The translations under genes were made by a program, and so were the position numbers. A stretch of 64,000 nucleotides of DNA, from NCBI GenBank assembly GCA_964006375.1, contig OZ023263.1:137202063-137266062 (forward strand), written 5' to 3'. Shown here piece by piece: positions 9,776 to 21,142 of this stretch; the first letter of the stretch is position 1; each line of letters starts with the position of its first letter. Under the pieces are notes generated by a model. That model saw nothing but the letters and a program-made list of their open reading frames with translations, made no database searches and was not told the DNA's origin. The DNA is from Tillus elongatus (lineage: Eukaryota > Arthropoda > Insecta > Coleoptera > Cleridae).

Positions 9776-12700
9776 CTTAGGTTCCTTCAGGTCACCCTCC
9801 AACACAGTAGGGCAGCCACGGCCGGACTACTGATGGCTCTGGAAGGAGGAACACGGATGTGGCCCTCATCCAGGAACCGTACTCCTATAAAGGAGAGATC
9901 AAGGGACTCGGCGGAGCTACTGGAAAACTCATCTACAGCATATCCAGCGAGAACCCGAGGGCCTGCATTTCTGTCAGGGAAGGGATAGAGTTTCTGCATC
10001 TAATGAATTTCTGTTCTAGGAACCCGGGCAACGATCAAAATCCGATGTAGAGGAGCGGATGGGCTGAGGGACATTACTGTCGCGTCAGCCTATCTGCCAG
10101 GGGACAGCACGGACCCTCCTCCACCCAACGAATTGGAGCAGCTGATGGTGGGTAACAGAGCAGGTGGATGGCATACCATCATCGGCATGGATGCGAATGC
10201 GCACCTTGAGTTGTGGGGTAGCTCGGACACAAACTCTAGGGGTGAGGCACTTTTACAATTCTTTATGAAATTTAATTTAGACATATTGAATAGAGGTAAT
10301 AAACCGACCTTCGTCACAACACGGCGTGAGGAAGTTTTAGATCTAACAGTTTCCACCCAGTTTCTGGGTGACTTTGTTAAGAGCTGGGCTGTGTCTGGGG
10401 AAGTGAGTAGCTCAGACCACAGCTACATCCGGTTTGAAATAGCCAAAGTCGAAAGACAAACGGTATGGTACCGGGACCCCCGCAAGGCGGACTGGGAAGC
10501 CTACAGGTCAGCCCTAGCTGTGGAACTGCGGGGGGTTAAGAGTACCATAGACAATTCAATAGACCTCGAGATTGCAGCAGTCCAATTGCGAGACGCAATC
10601 ACCTCGGCGCTATAACGCCAACTGCCCCCTGAAAATGAGGGTGTCCACCAGGAACGTCCCGTGGTGGAACAAGGACCTCAGGCAAAGGAGGACGCAGGTT
10701 CGTAAGCTATTTAACGCGGCCAAAAGGTCAGGAGTAAGAGATGAATATAGACCCTGAGTGACTGAGGGACGCCAAGAAGGAGTCGTGGAGGAGACACTGC
10801 GAGGAAGTGGAAAACACGTCCGAGAGTGCTCGACTACACAAGATCCTGTCCAAGGGCCCGCAGACTAACATAGGCTCCCTTAGAACATCCACGGGATGCT
10901 TTACAAGCTCGGGGGAGGAAACTATGGAAATTTTACTCCAAACGCACCTCTCCGGCTGCAACATAATAAACCAATCACCTCCGGACTGGGAACACTCAGA
11001 AATAGAGGCGCCTTATAGGCGGGTATCTAGAGTAGACTGGACAGTCGCTAAAGAGGTGGTTACCTGGAGCAAAATCAGATGGGCCATTAACAGCTTTAAG
11101 CCATACAAATCGCCAGGATTTGATGGAATAATGCCCATCATGCTCCAACAGGGGATAGATATACTGGTGCCGGTGCTTACCCTCATTATGAGGGCCAGCC
11201 TGGCTCTGGGGTACATTCTGAGGGCATGAAGACTGGTCAGGGTTGTATTCATTCCTAAACCTGGGCGTCCAACAGACCAGGCAAAGTCCCTGAGGCCAAT
11301 AAGTATCATGTCCTTCTTGCTAAAACAGTGGAAAAACTGCTCGACCGGCACATTAGGGGCGGTGTACTGGAAGCATATCCCCTACACTGCGGACAATATG
11401 CATACAGAGCAGGAGCCTCAACAGAAACAGCACTGCACCAACTGGTGCTGAAACTGGAGAATACGCTGGAGAACAGGGAGGTGGCGCTGTGGGCCTTCCT
11501 AGACATAGAAGGGCCCTTTAGCAACACCTCGTTCGGATCGGTTCTGGCAGCTGTCCGGGAGCGTGGAATAGAGGAGACCTGCTGCAGGTGGATCGGTTCT
11601 ATGCTCAGGGACAGGGCGGTGTTCACCTCACTCGCGGGAGGGACTCTGCTGGCGTGGGTCGCGGCGGGGTGTCCGCAGGGGAGCGTTCTGTCTCCCTTGC
11701 TCTGGTGCCTAGTCGTGGACGGCCTGCTGGGGAGGCTCTCGGGAGGGGGGTATGAGGCACAGGGCTATGCGGACGACATTGTCATCATAGTCCGAGGAAA
11801 GGTCACAGGCAGTGTGGGAGCGCATGCAGACTGCACTGAAAGTGGTGGAAGGGTGGACGGTTGATCAAGGGCTCGGGGTGAGCCCCGAGAAAGCAACCGT
11901 CGTGCCGTTTACGAGGAGGAGGAAGTGCGACAGCCACATAACTTTCAATCTATACGGTAGGAGCGTCCCAATGGCCAGGGAGGTAAAATATCTTGGGGTC
12001 GTATTAGACTCTAAGCTAACCTGAAATGGTCACATTGGAAAAATCCTGCGTAAGGCAGTCATGACCTTAGCCGTCAGTAGGCGGCTATATGGAAAAACGT
12101 GGGGACTAAGACCTAGTATGGCCCACTGGCTGTACACAAGGGTGGTCAGACCATCGTTAACATATGCGTCACTGGTCTGGTGGAATAAGGTGACACAATC
12201 CAGTGCAAAACAAAAACTAGGCAAGATCCAAAGGATAGCTTGCCTAGGCATCACAGGGGCCATGTCTTCAACCCCCAACAGCCGCCATGGAGGTGTTGCT
12301 GGATCTGCCCCCCCTACACTTAGTTATTATGGGGGAGGCCAGGCTAGGACTATACAGATTAGGCTGCAATGGTAGACTGAAGATCAACCCAGGCTTTAGG
12401 GGCCACTGCAAAATCCAGGAGATCGTGAAGGAGCCCATGCTTGAAATGAGGTCAGACTTCGCGAGCCCGCGAATGTGCAAGGAAAACAACTTTACAGTGG
12501 AAATCCCCGATCGCGAGGCATGGCGGGAGGAGACGCCGGGCATACCACGGGACGCGCTCGTCTGGTTCACGGACGGATCCGGCGGGGAGCGTGGAACGGA
12601 GGCAGGTGTTTAGTCGGAAGGACCGAGGGTAAGTCTTAGTATTTCCCTCGGAGCCCATGCAACGGTGTTTCAGGCCGAGATATACGCCATCCTGCACTGT

Positions 12701-13307
12701 ATGCAGGAGAACAAGAGGAGGGGCTACACCAACAAGCGGATCCTCATAGCCACAGAAATCCAGGCAGCCCTTAAGGCACTAAGTAGCCCACGGGTAAATT
12801 CCTGGCTGGTGAGTGAGTGCCGAGACGAGACGAGCGACCTGGCTGGGCAGAATGAGGTGACCCTCATCTGGGTGCCGGGTCACTCGGGGGTCAAAGGCAA
12901 TGAAAGAGCACTGCCAGGGGAGCCATTAAGTCCTGGGTCAGAAACCAACACAAGGTGTACTGGGCGGACTGTCCAGGGCTCAGACAATAATTGACGGACC
13001 CAGTTCAAAGAGAGCTGTGGAGCTGCTAAATCTTAGCAGAGGGCAGCTCAGAAACACAACAGGTCTCTTGACGGGACACATGGCCGTGCATAAAATGGGG
13101 CGGTTCGAGGGGGACATCGCATGCAGACTCTGCGGCGAGGGGGAGGAATCAGCCCAGCACATATTGTGCGAGTGTAAAGCTCTGTACCGCAAAAGACAAC
13201 TGATCTACGGTCAGTCTAGACCGGAGACAGAGCAATATAAAACTTCACCCTACCAATCGCTGTGCAGACTAGTTCAAGGCATAGTGATTTTGGAATGGGT
13301 GGAGTAA
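9776..13307 (+). pseudogene. LINE ORF2: AP endonuclease, RT, RNase H (relic)
   Basis: Recognisable blocks in order: endonuclease (LIQEPYSYKGEIKGLGG about 9860; MDANAHLELWGSSDTNSRGE about 10186; SSDHSYIRFE about 10410). Then reverse transcriptase (KPYKSPGFDGIMPIML about 11098; CPQGSVLSPLLW about 11670; GYADDIVII about 11765; VKYLGVVLDSKLT about 11985). Then RNase H (FTDGSGG about 12565; AEIYAILHCMQE about 12675; VTLIWVPGHSGVKGNERA about 12858) and a C-terminal zinc-knuckle-like CRLCGEGEESAQHILCEC (about 13120). Stops and shifts occur at several points (for example 10048, 11229, 12024, 12613), so it makes no full protein. The RNase H domain after RT points to the LOA/I/R1-like group. Confidence 0.85.
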
Positions 13308-13413
13308 GACTAAGGGTATGCACAATCAACCAAAAGTTGCAGTGCTATCGGGGCGGCAAGACCGCGGACGAGCCCTAAGGGAACAAAAAAAACGTATAAT
13401 ATCTATAAGTTTA

Positions 13414-13680
13414 TACAGGGTGTTTCCAAAATGTGTAGCTAAATTGATACCGTAGAAATTAAGGGTCGAAATAAGCCTGTTTAACCGCATTTACCTACAT
13501 ATCAAAATGCACCCTTAAAAAGTTACAGCGCTTTAAAGTCAATGTTAAAAGAGGATGTAACTTTTAAGGGTGTATTTTGGTATGTAGGTAGATTGGGTTA
13601 AATGCCGGGTTAAATCGACCTATTTTGACCTCTAGTTTCCAGGATTTCAATTTGGCTACACATCTTGTGAACATCATGTA
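13414..13680. mobile_element. Palindromic MITE
   Basis: Almost the whole 267 bp folds back on itself. The left arm includes TTTCCAAAATGTGTAGCTAA, GGGTCGAAATAAGCC and CTACATATCAAAATGCACCC. The right arm answers with GGGTGTATTTTGGTATGTAG, TCGACCTATTTTGACC and TTTGGCTACACATCTTGTG. There is no coding capacity. The ends begin ACAGGGTGTTT, as in many Tc1/mariner-related MITEs. Confidence 0.8.
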
Positions 13681-13984
13681 TGAAAAGTCAAAAAATAATA
13701 ATTTTCGAACCCGAAGAGTATTTAGCTTTTAAGCGCTAGAATAATACAGGGGTGCATTGATATCTAGTTAGCCTGCATCGTTTCCATGGCAGAAATAATT
13801 CAGATACCGTATCCACAAACAACGGCTCAGGAGAAATGTCTGTGCGAAACTTCACGTCAAAAAATCAAAATTTTGTTGCGCAAGAAAGTTTTAAAATTAG
13901 CATAAGTCTATATCTATCTAACTATAATGGATCTGGACATTTAAAAAAGGATAATTAAATTCTAATCAGAAGCAAGCAATATGC

Positions 13985-14640
13985 TCAATATGTGTCCGGT
14001 TTTAACAAGACGCTTACTCCTTTAACCGTGTTGTTACTATGGAGGAAACTTGGGTACACTCATATGACCGAGAATCAAAACAGCGAGTGGCTGAATTCAG
14101 AGTCTGTGACTTCCAAATACCTAAAATGTACAATGTTTAAACGCTGTTTGAACAGTTCTTGCTTCAGTTTTTCAAGACTGGCATGGAGTAATGATGATGT
14201 ACTTTCTGGGTAAGCGTAAAACAAGCGATAACTGAAAATTATCATTCGTTATTACTAACAACCATATTAGAAAATATTGAGAAGAAAGGCGATGAGAGTT
14301 ACTTATAGGTGTTTAGTTTTTGCAAGACAATGCCCTTACACATCCATCAGATGCCATGGAAACAATTCGTGATTTAGATTTCGAGTTACTTGAACACCCC
14401 TTTACTCACCAAACCTGGCCCGGCCTGACTATCACCTCTTCCCATAACTAAAAAAGTTCAAAAGATCAAAGATCTTTAATTTTCTTCCAACGAATAGGTG
14501 AGAAGCTTCACACATAGTGCAACCAAGCCTGTTCCAAACGGGATCTGATTCTATAAAAAAAATATGCAATAGTGTACCAAATTGTGGTTCAAATGATTGA
14601 TTGTGCAAATATTTTTAATTGAAACTGCATGATAAATTTT
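13985..14640 (+). pseudogene. Mariner (SETMAR-type) transposase fossil
   Basis: Broken frames contain MEETWVHSYDRES (first catalytic region, consensus DETWxHxYxPExK), then FCKTMPLHIHQ (decayed QDNAPAH block) and IRDLDFELLEHPF (just upstream of the third catalytic region). They continue as KKSSKDQRSLIFFQ-type C-terminal residues. At least four frameshifts or stops are present and the catalytic Asp after SPDLAPSD is lost. I could not match its terminal inverted repeats. Confidence 0.75.
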
Positions 14641-15407
14641 AACAAGCTAATTGTTTGTACGGTCTAAATGTTTTTATATCGGCATCAAACAAACACAGAC
14701 GTTTGATCGTTGTATTGGTACTAGTATTTCCACATTTAAAAAACGTTTTGTTCTGTTTACTTAGTAAAAAAACTTTCAACCGTAACTTCCCTATTTTTGC
14801 GCCTGTGTTTCATCTGATTTTAAATTTACTTGTTGATCAATGTCCTATCAGGTACTCTATTTATACATAAGGAGAAAGCCCGCAAATCTCCCCACATTAT
14901 CAGTACCACTGTTGCTCTTTTGCAGTGTTATTCTAATCTTTTAAGCGTTGCTGCAATTAGTCGCTATAACTGCACCAACTCATGACCAGTAGCCACAATA
15001 CCCGAAGGGCATTGCTCGCTAGTTTTTAACTGGAGTTGCATCAACAATCACCAATTTTCAAATTTAAAATAGGGTACCACTGTATTAGTGAGTTGGTATT
15101 TTTTAGGTTGTACTTTGGGCAACTAATAAATGTGAACTCTTGGTTCAACATTGGATTCATTTATTACGTGTTTTTGTTGCTATAATAATTATGATTGTAA
15201 TAAGATTTAAGAAAGTTGGATGTTTACAGGTACATAATTCGATATTATCACATTTAAATGCACGAGGTGTAAAGAAATAAGTAAAATAATAATTCGGCCT
15301 ACCTGCAGAATCAGGTGACTTTGATATTTATTATTTTAACATCTACTTACATGTAAAAATGAAGCAATTACATAGTACAGAATCACTGAATTATTAAAAC
15401 GACTTAC
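14641..15407. other. Intronic sequence with no recognisable feature
   Basis: AT-rich intron of the Ig-domain gene downstream of the mariner fossil. I see nothing I can name. Confidence 0.5.
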
Positions 15408-15568
15408 CTGGCACTGCAAGAGCAAAATTTTTAGTGCTGCGCTGAAAACCTGCAACATTCTTCGCTGTACAACTATAAACACCATTATCAGAAGGTTCTG
15501 CACTTTTAATATGCAATCTCCTCTTTTTAATACTAATTCTCGGGGTATCTTGTACAATTTCTCCATTT
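15408..15568 (-). CDS. PTK7/off-track-like receptor, Ig-domain exon (most 5' in window)
   Basis: Exon of 161 nt with acceptor CTCTTTCAG and donor GTAAGT on the minus strand. It encodes NGEIVQDTPRISIKKRRLHI, then SAEPSDNGVYSCTAKNVAGF, with the D-x-G-x-Y-x-C hallmark of the second half of an Ig domain. It ends FALAVPG, leading into the next domain at 7656. The earlier part of the gene (signal peptide, first Ig domain) was not found to the right and is either beyond the window or unrecognised. The intron to the next exon is about 7.75 kb and contains the 5-kb LINE. Confidence 0.75.
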
Positions 15569-15705
15569 CTGAAAGAGTGCAGTAAGTGAAACATGAATTT
15601 TGTAAAAGACCAACTTCTAGTTTAAATGTAATACATTTTAATCCAAATATAAAAAGTCTTTTTTCTTTTAACTTAGACATCTAAATTTTCGCATAATAGT
15701 ATATA

Positions 15706-15890
15706 TATTATAATAGACACCTTTGGTTGCCGTAGCTTTGTTATTTTCGGAGATACAACAATTTTCCGAAAAGAAAAACAACACTTTCCCGGAAACCTGA
15801 TCCGATTCTCCTAACTGGCGTTCTTATCCAAGCCACTTACAAAAGGAATGAACCTGCCAAACTTCATCAGAATCCGGCTATTATATTTTG

Positions 15891-15975
<85 letters not shown>
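15706..15975. repeat. (TA)n-centred dispersed repeat, partial copy with (TA)41
   Basis: The segment 15716-15893 is the reverse complement of the family's 'GCCGATTTTGATAAAATTTGGC...TTGTAAGTGGCTTGGATAAG...CGGATCAGGTTTCCGGGAAA' arm and runs straight into (TA)n at 15894-15975. The hairpin arm that should follow the TA tract is missing. Confidence 0.75.
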
Positions 15976-15979
<4 letters not shown>

Positions 15980-16540
15980 GCGGTAAAATGACGGAATAAA
16001 TTCATTAAAATCTGAGCGATTTGTGTTTCGACGAAATGCTCGGACACGTCAACTCTAGTTTTAAAAAATACACATTTTGGCATTAAATTTACGTTTCTAC
16101 CACTCCTGCTTTTCAAATATGACGTCATCGATTTTTTTTTAATGACAACGCCCGTTTTGTTTTATTTTGACATATCATTTAATTGTCTACACATTACCAT
16201 CAAAATTTTGATACCTCACAATGGGCGAGTCCACCAGGCAACAGCAGCTGCATTGTTATGTCAAACAATGTTGACAAAATGTTGCAGATACCGGCGCCTC
16301 GTAAACTGGCCCATTCTTAAGTTTTCGAATGAAAACTATTAAAGAGTGGAAAAGATAAACTCTAATCAAAACAACAATCAAACGATAACGAATAAGATAA
16401 TATTATTTCATGTAAATAAAAGGTTCGAAATCTTACCCACAAGTAGGTACTAATCAATAATACAGAAAAATCAGGTATACGTGATTGTCAAATGAACGTT
16501 ATTCTTAATAACATAAATCTCTTTTGAAAGTTAATTAAGC
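15976..16540. other. AT-rich spacer
   Basis: No gene recognised. It contains a TGACGTCA palindrome at about 16119 and, toward the end, the probable 5' flank of the mariner relic. Confidence 0.4.
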
Positions 16541-16897
16541 ATGGCACATTTAAGTGAAACCCAGCGTATAGAAATTTTTATTCTTGTTGGATGCGGTGAT
16601 AAAACCAGACCACAGCAAGAAGTATGCAATTTGTTTAATGCGAAATATCCAGATAGACCTATCAGCCAATCCACTGTGAGTAAAATCGAGAAGAAATTAA
16701 GAGAAACTGGACATGTTAAACCAATGCAAAGTGCAGGGCGTCCTAAGAAAATTGACGAAGACGTAAACCTTGATATTTTATTAGGTGTGGATGAGAATCC
16801 TCATGTCGCATCTCGATCAATTGTAGCAGACTTAATGAAAATGACCCTGAGCGACGAATTAATTTTTGTATATAATGCAAGATTTATGCAACCGTAA
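16541..16897 (+). pseudogene. Mariner-like transposase, N-terminal helix-turn-helix part
   Basis: 118 codons starting at ATG 16541. The protein (MAHLSETQRIEIFILVGCGD, then QSTVSKIEKKLRETGHV) is a DUF4817-type helix-turn-helix DNA-binding region, common at the N-terminus of insect Tc1/mariner-family transposases. It continues into GRPKKIDEDVNLDILLGVDE, the linker and second HTH. The frame ends in unrelated residues where an internal deletion joins it to the catalytic half. Confidence 0.75.
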
Positions 16898-17437
16898 TCC
16901 AAACTTTATTCGCTAAATTATTTTTTTGGACGAAGCATCATTTTGGCTAAATAGAACAGTAAATAAACAAAATTACAGGTATTGAAGTAGAGAGAATCCT
17001 CACTGGATGATTGAACCACATACACAACACCTTTCTTCTTCGAGGAAACTCTAGCTGGACAGCGATATAAATTTCTAAGGAATGAGCTTATTCCTGCTCT
17101 TGCTGCAAGTTTTCCAAATGAAGATGATTCTGATTTATCAAGTGGTAATTTTGCGTTTCAGCAAGATTGTGCACCTCCGCACTTTGCGCGCCTGTTCGCG
17201 AGTTTTTAAATGGCTGCTTTCCTGGCAAGTGGATCGGTAGCCGAGAACGGATAGAGTGGTCCCTACGTCTTACGCCCCTAGATTTGTTATGGGGGTATTT
17301 AAATTTTAAAAAAATGTTAACAAACCAAATAACCTAAAAGATTTGAAAAATCGAATTAGGTATGAAACCAGTCGAATTAGCCCTGCTGCATTCGCAATGT
17401 ACAAGAGGAATGTGTCAGCAGATTTGCTTATTGATGC

Positions 17438-18060
17438 AACCGTAATCCAAACTTTATTCGCCAAATTCTTTTTTTTTTTGACGAAGCACCTTTTTAGCTA
17501 AATGGAACAGTAAATAAACAAAATTGCAGGTATTGAAGCGGAGAGAATCCTCACTGGATGACTGAACCACATATACAACTCCCTCGTAACGTTAACGTGA
17601 GGGCAGGAACGCTACACGATATAATCATAGGTCCTTTCTTCTTCGATAAAACTCTCACTGGACAGCGATATCATAATTTTCTAAGGAATGAGCTTATTCC
17701 TGCTCTTGCTGCAAGTTGTCCAAATGAAGACGATTCTGATTTACCAAGTGGTGATTTTTGTTTTAGCAAGATTGTGCACCTCCGCACTTTGTACGTCCCG
17801 TTCGCGTGTTTTTAAATGACTGCTTTCCTGGAAAGTGGATCGGTGGACGAGGAACGATAGAGCCCCCCCCCCCATGTATTACGCCCCTAGATTTTTTATG
17901 GGGGTATAAATAAAAAATCTATGTTAAGAAATCAAATAACCTAGAAGATTTGAAAAATCGAATTAGGTATGAAATGAGTCGAATTAGCTCTGCTGCATTC
18001 GCAATGTACCAGAGGAATGTGTCAGCAGATTTGCTTATTGATTGCAGATTGCATTTCGAA
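17438..18060 (+). pseudogene. Mariner-like transposase, catalytic half (second copy)
   Basis: Blocks visible across frames: FDEAPF-type first Asp (about 17478), NKQNCRY, then WMTEPHIQLPRNVNVRAGT (17560), IIGPFFFDKTLTGQRYHNFL and ELIPALAASCPNED. After that comes a QQDCAPPH-like second-Asp block (about 17765) and a decayed PRFFMG third-Asp block. In the related families the second and third Asp are 41 residues apart. A C10 homopolymer (about 17862-17871) accounts for one frameshift. Confidence 0.7.
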
Positions 18061-18318
18061 CATTATATTTAAAGGACAGAATACTTTAATTTGTTGAATA
18101 AGACCTTTTAACTTTTGATTGTTGTTATGAATAGATTTTGTTTTCCAATCTTTAAATTACTCATTTTAAAATTTAACAATGTGTGGTAACGAACTTATGA
18201 TGGTTCCGTGTACAATTCAATGATCTACCAAAAAAATATTCAAGACGCGTTATGGTAAAGCTAAATGCTTGCATTTTGAATAACTCAATTTTCTATACAC
18301 CGAGTAAGGCCTTTACCA
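18061..18318. other. AT-rich spacer
   Basis: Short AT-rich stretch between the mariner relic and the LINE copy; nothing recognised. Confidence 0.4.
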
Positions 18319-19861
18319 GGGGTCTAGGAGTCGCGGGCCAAAGGACTCCAGGGGGCAAGCTGAATAAGTGGAAACAACAACATAAACTTTCGATGACGCT
18401 TTCCCCAAGACCGTCATGCGCGATGAAGTGCCGCATCCTGCACGAGGTGACCCTGCTGATAACTAAACATGACGGATCTACACAAGGAGGTCGAAGTGAA
18501 CTCCCCCAATCTACGGTGTCACGTGCCTAGGGATGGATGGCACCAGGGTGATGGCGCCGTGAACGGAACCTCTGGTGTACTAGGCAACCCTCCAGAGTAA
18601 CTCGCCTTGCACCACACAGGGGGTTCTGATGGTGTGGACAGTATTTCCCCCATTCTCGTGGGAACAGCATGAATAACATAAATATAAATAAAACCAAAAC
18701 CAATGAGGCTCGAGGAGTTTCTCCGGCTACAGACTCGTGCCTTGAGTCTATTCCGGAAACGTCCGCGGACTCTGAAGGTCTAACGACCGACGTAGATACG
18801 GGGGATCTGGGGGTAGCTTCGGCCACAGACTAGTCCCCGACACCCAAGCTGGATCCTGGGTCCCACCGGAGGGCGGCGAGGTCCGCGGACCAGGACCATT
18901 AACTGTGGACACAACACTGGTCGGTTCTAAGCAGGAAGGCAGAAGAGAAAGGACACACTCTCGCCTTCTCGATCGACCAGGCGTCTTACAGAGCCCTTGA
19001 AGGAACCTTCAAGGCATTCTGGGGTCTGGGAAGGGTTAGCTTCCGCCCACTGGGCAAGTAACTATGGGTTAATGGGACTTAGGTTCCTTCAGGTCATCCT
19101 CCAACACAGTAGGGCAGCCACGGCCGGACAACTGATGGCTCTGAGGAACACGGATGTGGCCCTCGTCCAGGAACCGTACTCCTATAAAGGAGAGATCAAG
19201 GGACTCGGCGGAGCTGCTGGAAAGCTCATCTACAGCAGATCCAGCGGGAACCCGAGGGCCTGCATTTTTGTCAGGGAAGGGATAGTTTCTGCCTTTAATG
19301 AATTTCTGTTCCAGGGGCCTGGCAACGATCAAAATCCGATGTGGAGGAGCGGATGGCTCGAGAGACATTACTGTCGCGTCAGCCTATCTGCCAGGGGACA
19401 GCACGGACTCTCCTCCACCCAACGAATTGGAGTAGGTCATGGTGGGTAGCAGAGCAGGTGGATGGCAGACCATCATTGACATGGATGCGAACGCGCACCA
19501 TGAGTTGTGGGGTAGCTCGGACACAAACTCTAGGGGTGAGGCACTCTTACAATTCTTTATGAAATTTAATTTACACATATTGAATAGAGATAATAAACTG
19601 ACCTTCGTCACAATACGGCGTGAGGAACTTTTAGATCTAACAGTTTTCACTAAGTTTCTGGGTGACTTTGTTAAGAGCTGGGCTGTGTCTGGGGAAGTGA
19701 GTAGCTCAGACCACAGATCCGGTTTATAATCGCCAAAGTCGAAAGACAAACGGTATGGTACCTGGACTCCGGCAAGGCGGACTGGGACGCCTACAGGTCA
19801 GACCTAGCAGTGGAACTGCGGGGGGGTTAAAAGTACCATAGACAATTCAATAGACCTCGAG
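18319..19861 (+). mobile_element. R1/LOA-group LINE, second copy, internally deleted and 3'-truncated
   Basis: Matches 8363-10567 of the full-length copy, with the same 5' end (GGGGTCTAGGAGTCGCGGGC). An internal deletion of roughly 640 bp in gag joins about 18898 to the 'ACACTGGTCGGTTCTAAGCA' segment. The endonuclease part (ALVQEPYSYKGEIKGLGG; IDMDANAHHELWGSSDTNS) is better preserved than in copy 1. Homology stops abruptly after CAATAGACCTCGAGA at about 19861, where unrelated repeat-rich DNA begins. The RT, RNase H and 3' end are missing. Confidence 0.9.
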
Positions 19862-20960
19862 AGTAGATAAGGAGGCACCTGGACTCACCCCTCCACTTTT
19901 TTCTGCGCTTGCGCGATGACGTCACGCGCATGCTTGTGAGGTTGACAGTTGGCAGTTGACCTGACATCCGTCAGCTGTCAATGTGTGCTGTCAATGTCTG
20001 CTGTGAATGTCTGCTGTCAATGTCAGCTGTCAATGTCAGTTGTCATTGGGGGCTGTCAGGTGTCACCGGACCTGTCACCCAACAGCTGTCACCTGTCCGA
20101 TGACGTCAATATGTTCCAAGATGGCCGCAATCAGGTTAGGTCTCCATGTGTTTGTTGTCATCTGTCAGGGCTGTCACCTGACCTAACCGATGACGTCAAA
20201 TGTTCCAAGATGGCTACAATCAGGTTAGGTCTCCATGTTTTTTGTTGTGATCTGTCTGGGGGCTTTCACCTGTCTGATGACGTCAAATGTAACAAAGATG
20301 GTCGCAATCAGTTTTGGTCTCCATGTGTTTGTCGATTCCCTGCTATCTGATTGGTTGTTGACGTTATATGTGTGTTGTATGACATATAAGCATGGTGATT
20401 TCCGCTATCTGACTGTTTGTTGAGATTATGTTCGTACACACACACACACGTGTTGTATGACATATAAGCATGATGATTCCCGCTATCTGACTGTTGAGGT
20501 CAAGTGTGTGTGTATGTGTGTGTGTGTGTTGTTTATTGAGGTTAAGCCATTTGTGGTTATGTTCCATGTCGATTCCTTCGTTAACTGATTGTTTGTTAAG
20601 GTTATGTTGGCACACACGTGGTGTATGACATATAAGCATGCTGATTCCCGCTATCTGACTGTTTGTTTGTTAAGGTTATGTTCGTACACACGTGTTACAT
20701 GCCGATTCCCCCGCTACCTGACTGTTGACGTTAAGTGTGTGTGTTGTTTATTGAGGTTAAGTCTCCATCTGTGGTTATGTTACATGCTGATTTCCAAGCT
20801 GACTGTTTGTTGAGGTTAAGTCTGTATGTGTTTAGGTTATGTCGGCTATCGGCTAGCCGAATGTTTGTTTGTTACGAGCTTGCCAACGTTTCTTAGGTTA
20901 TGTTTGTTTGTTTATGTTTGTAGGTTACACACAGCTGTCATAAGCTCACCCATGTGTTTA
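19862..20960. repeat. Imperfect tandem repeats with TGACGTCA palindromes
   Basis: 19940-20060 consists of short iterations of TGTCAATGTCTGC. Three ~88-90-bp units follow, each with TGACGTCA (20101, 20191, 20278), then ATGTTCCAAGATGGCCGCAA and TCAGGTTAGGTCTCCATGTG; a fourth TGACGTCA lies at 19917. From 20370 to 20850 there are ~100-bp imperfect repeats of 'GACATATAAGCATG...GATTCCCGCTATCTGACTGT...GAGGTTAAG'. There is no credible coding frame. The regular spacing of CRE-like palindromes resembles an enhancer or replication repeat array, but no function is shown. Confidence 0.75.
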
Positions 20961-21057
20961 ATGTTTGTTGAGGTTAAGCGTGTTGTATTGGGGTTGCTAG
21001 GATATTTAGTTTTGGCGGGATTTGAATTTTATTGAAAATCTGCGTCTCTCGTGTCCA

Positions 21058-21142
21058 AAGTTTGGCTCGCCGTAGAAGGGAATATTCCATTGGAAGTGGG
21101 TAAAGTGATGGAATATTCCCTTATACGACGAGCCAAACTTCA
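21058..21142. repeat. Strong imperfect hairpin
   Basis: Left arm AAGTTTGGCTCGCCGTAGAA plus GGGAATATTCCA; right arm TGGAATATTCCC plus TTATACGACGAGCCAAACTT. About 30 bp pair, with a few mismatches and a ~20-nt loop. Each arm itself holds the palindrome GGAATATTCC. It lies between the repeat array and the MMP-like gene. Confidence 0.8.

Larger units (their letters stand above)
8363..13391 (+). mobile_element. R1/LOA-group LINE, full length with target-site duplication
   Basis: A complete but mutated non-LTR retrotransposon of 5,029 bp. It starts GGGGTTAAGGAGTCGCGGGC and ends GAGCCCTAAGGGAACAAAAAAA. Both sides are flanked by the same 12 bases, ACGTATAATATC (8351-8362 and 13392-13403). Order: 5' UTR, gag-like ORF1, AP endonuclease, reverse transcriptase, RNase H and a terminal CCHC motif. 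GC content is clearly higher than its surroundings. A deleted copy lies at 18319-19861 and a 3'-end-only copy (minus) at 34331-34397. Confidence 0.9.
16541..18060 (+). mobile_element. Tc1/mariner-superfamily relic (DD41D-type) with internal tandem duplication
   Basis: An N-terminal frame is followed by two partly duplicated copies of the catalytic half (16889-17434 and 17435-18060). Both copies begin GATGCAACCGTAATCCAAAC and end with the shared ATTCGCAATGTAC / GGAATGTGTCAGCAGATTTG block. The first catalytic copy has an internal deletion (about 75 bp around 17030). Both are frameshifted. The element is unrelated in position, but similar in protein type, to the one at 51308-54349. Confidence 0.75.

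Noticed and set aside
13985..14213. Novel small plus-strand gene
   Set aside because: An adjacent frame reads MEETWVHSYDRES, a mariner transposase block, so it is part of a transposon fossil.
19862..20960. Possible CRISPR array because of regular repeats
   Set aside because: Repeats are imperfect, units carry no unique spacers of constant size, and the genome is eukaryotic.
19949..21035. Several frames with Cys/Ser/Val-rich repeats
   Set aside because: They arise from tandem TGTCAATGTCTGC-type and ~90-bp repeats and have no family resemblance.
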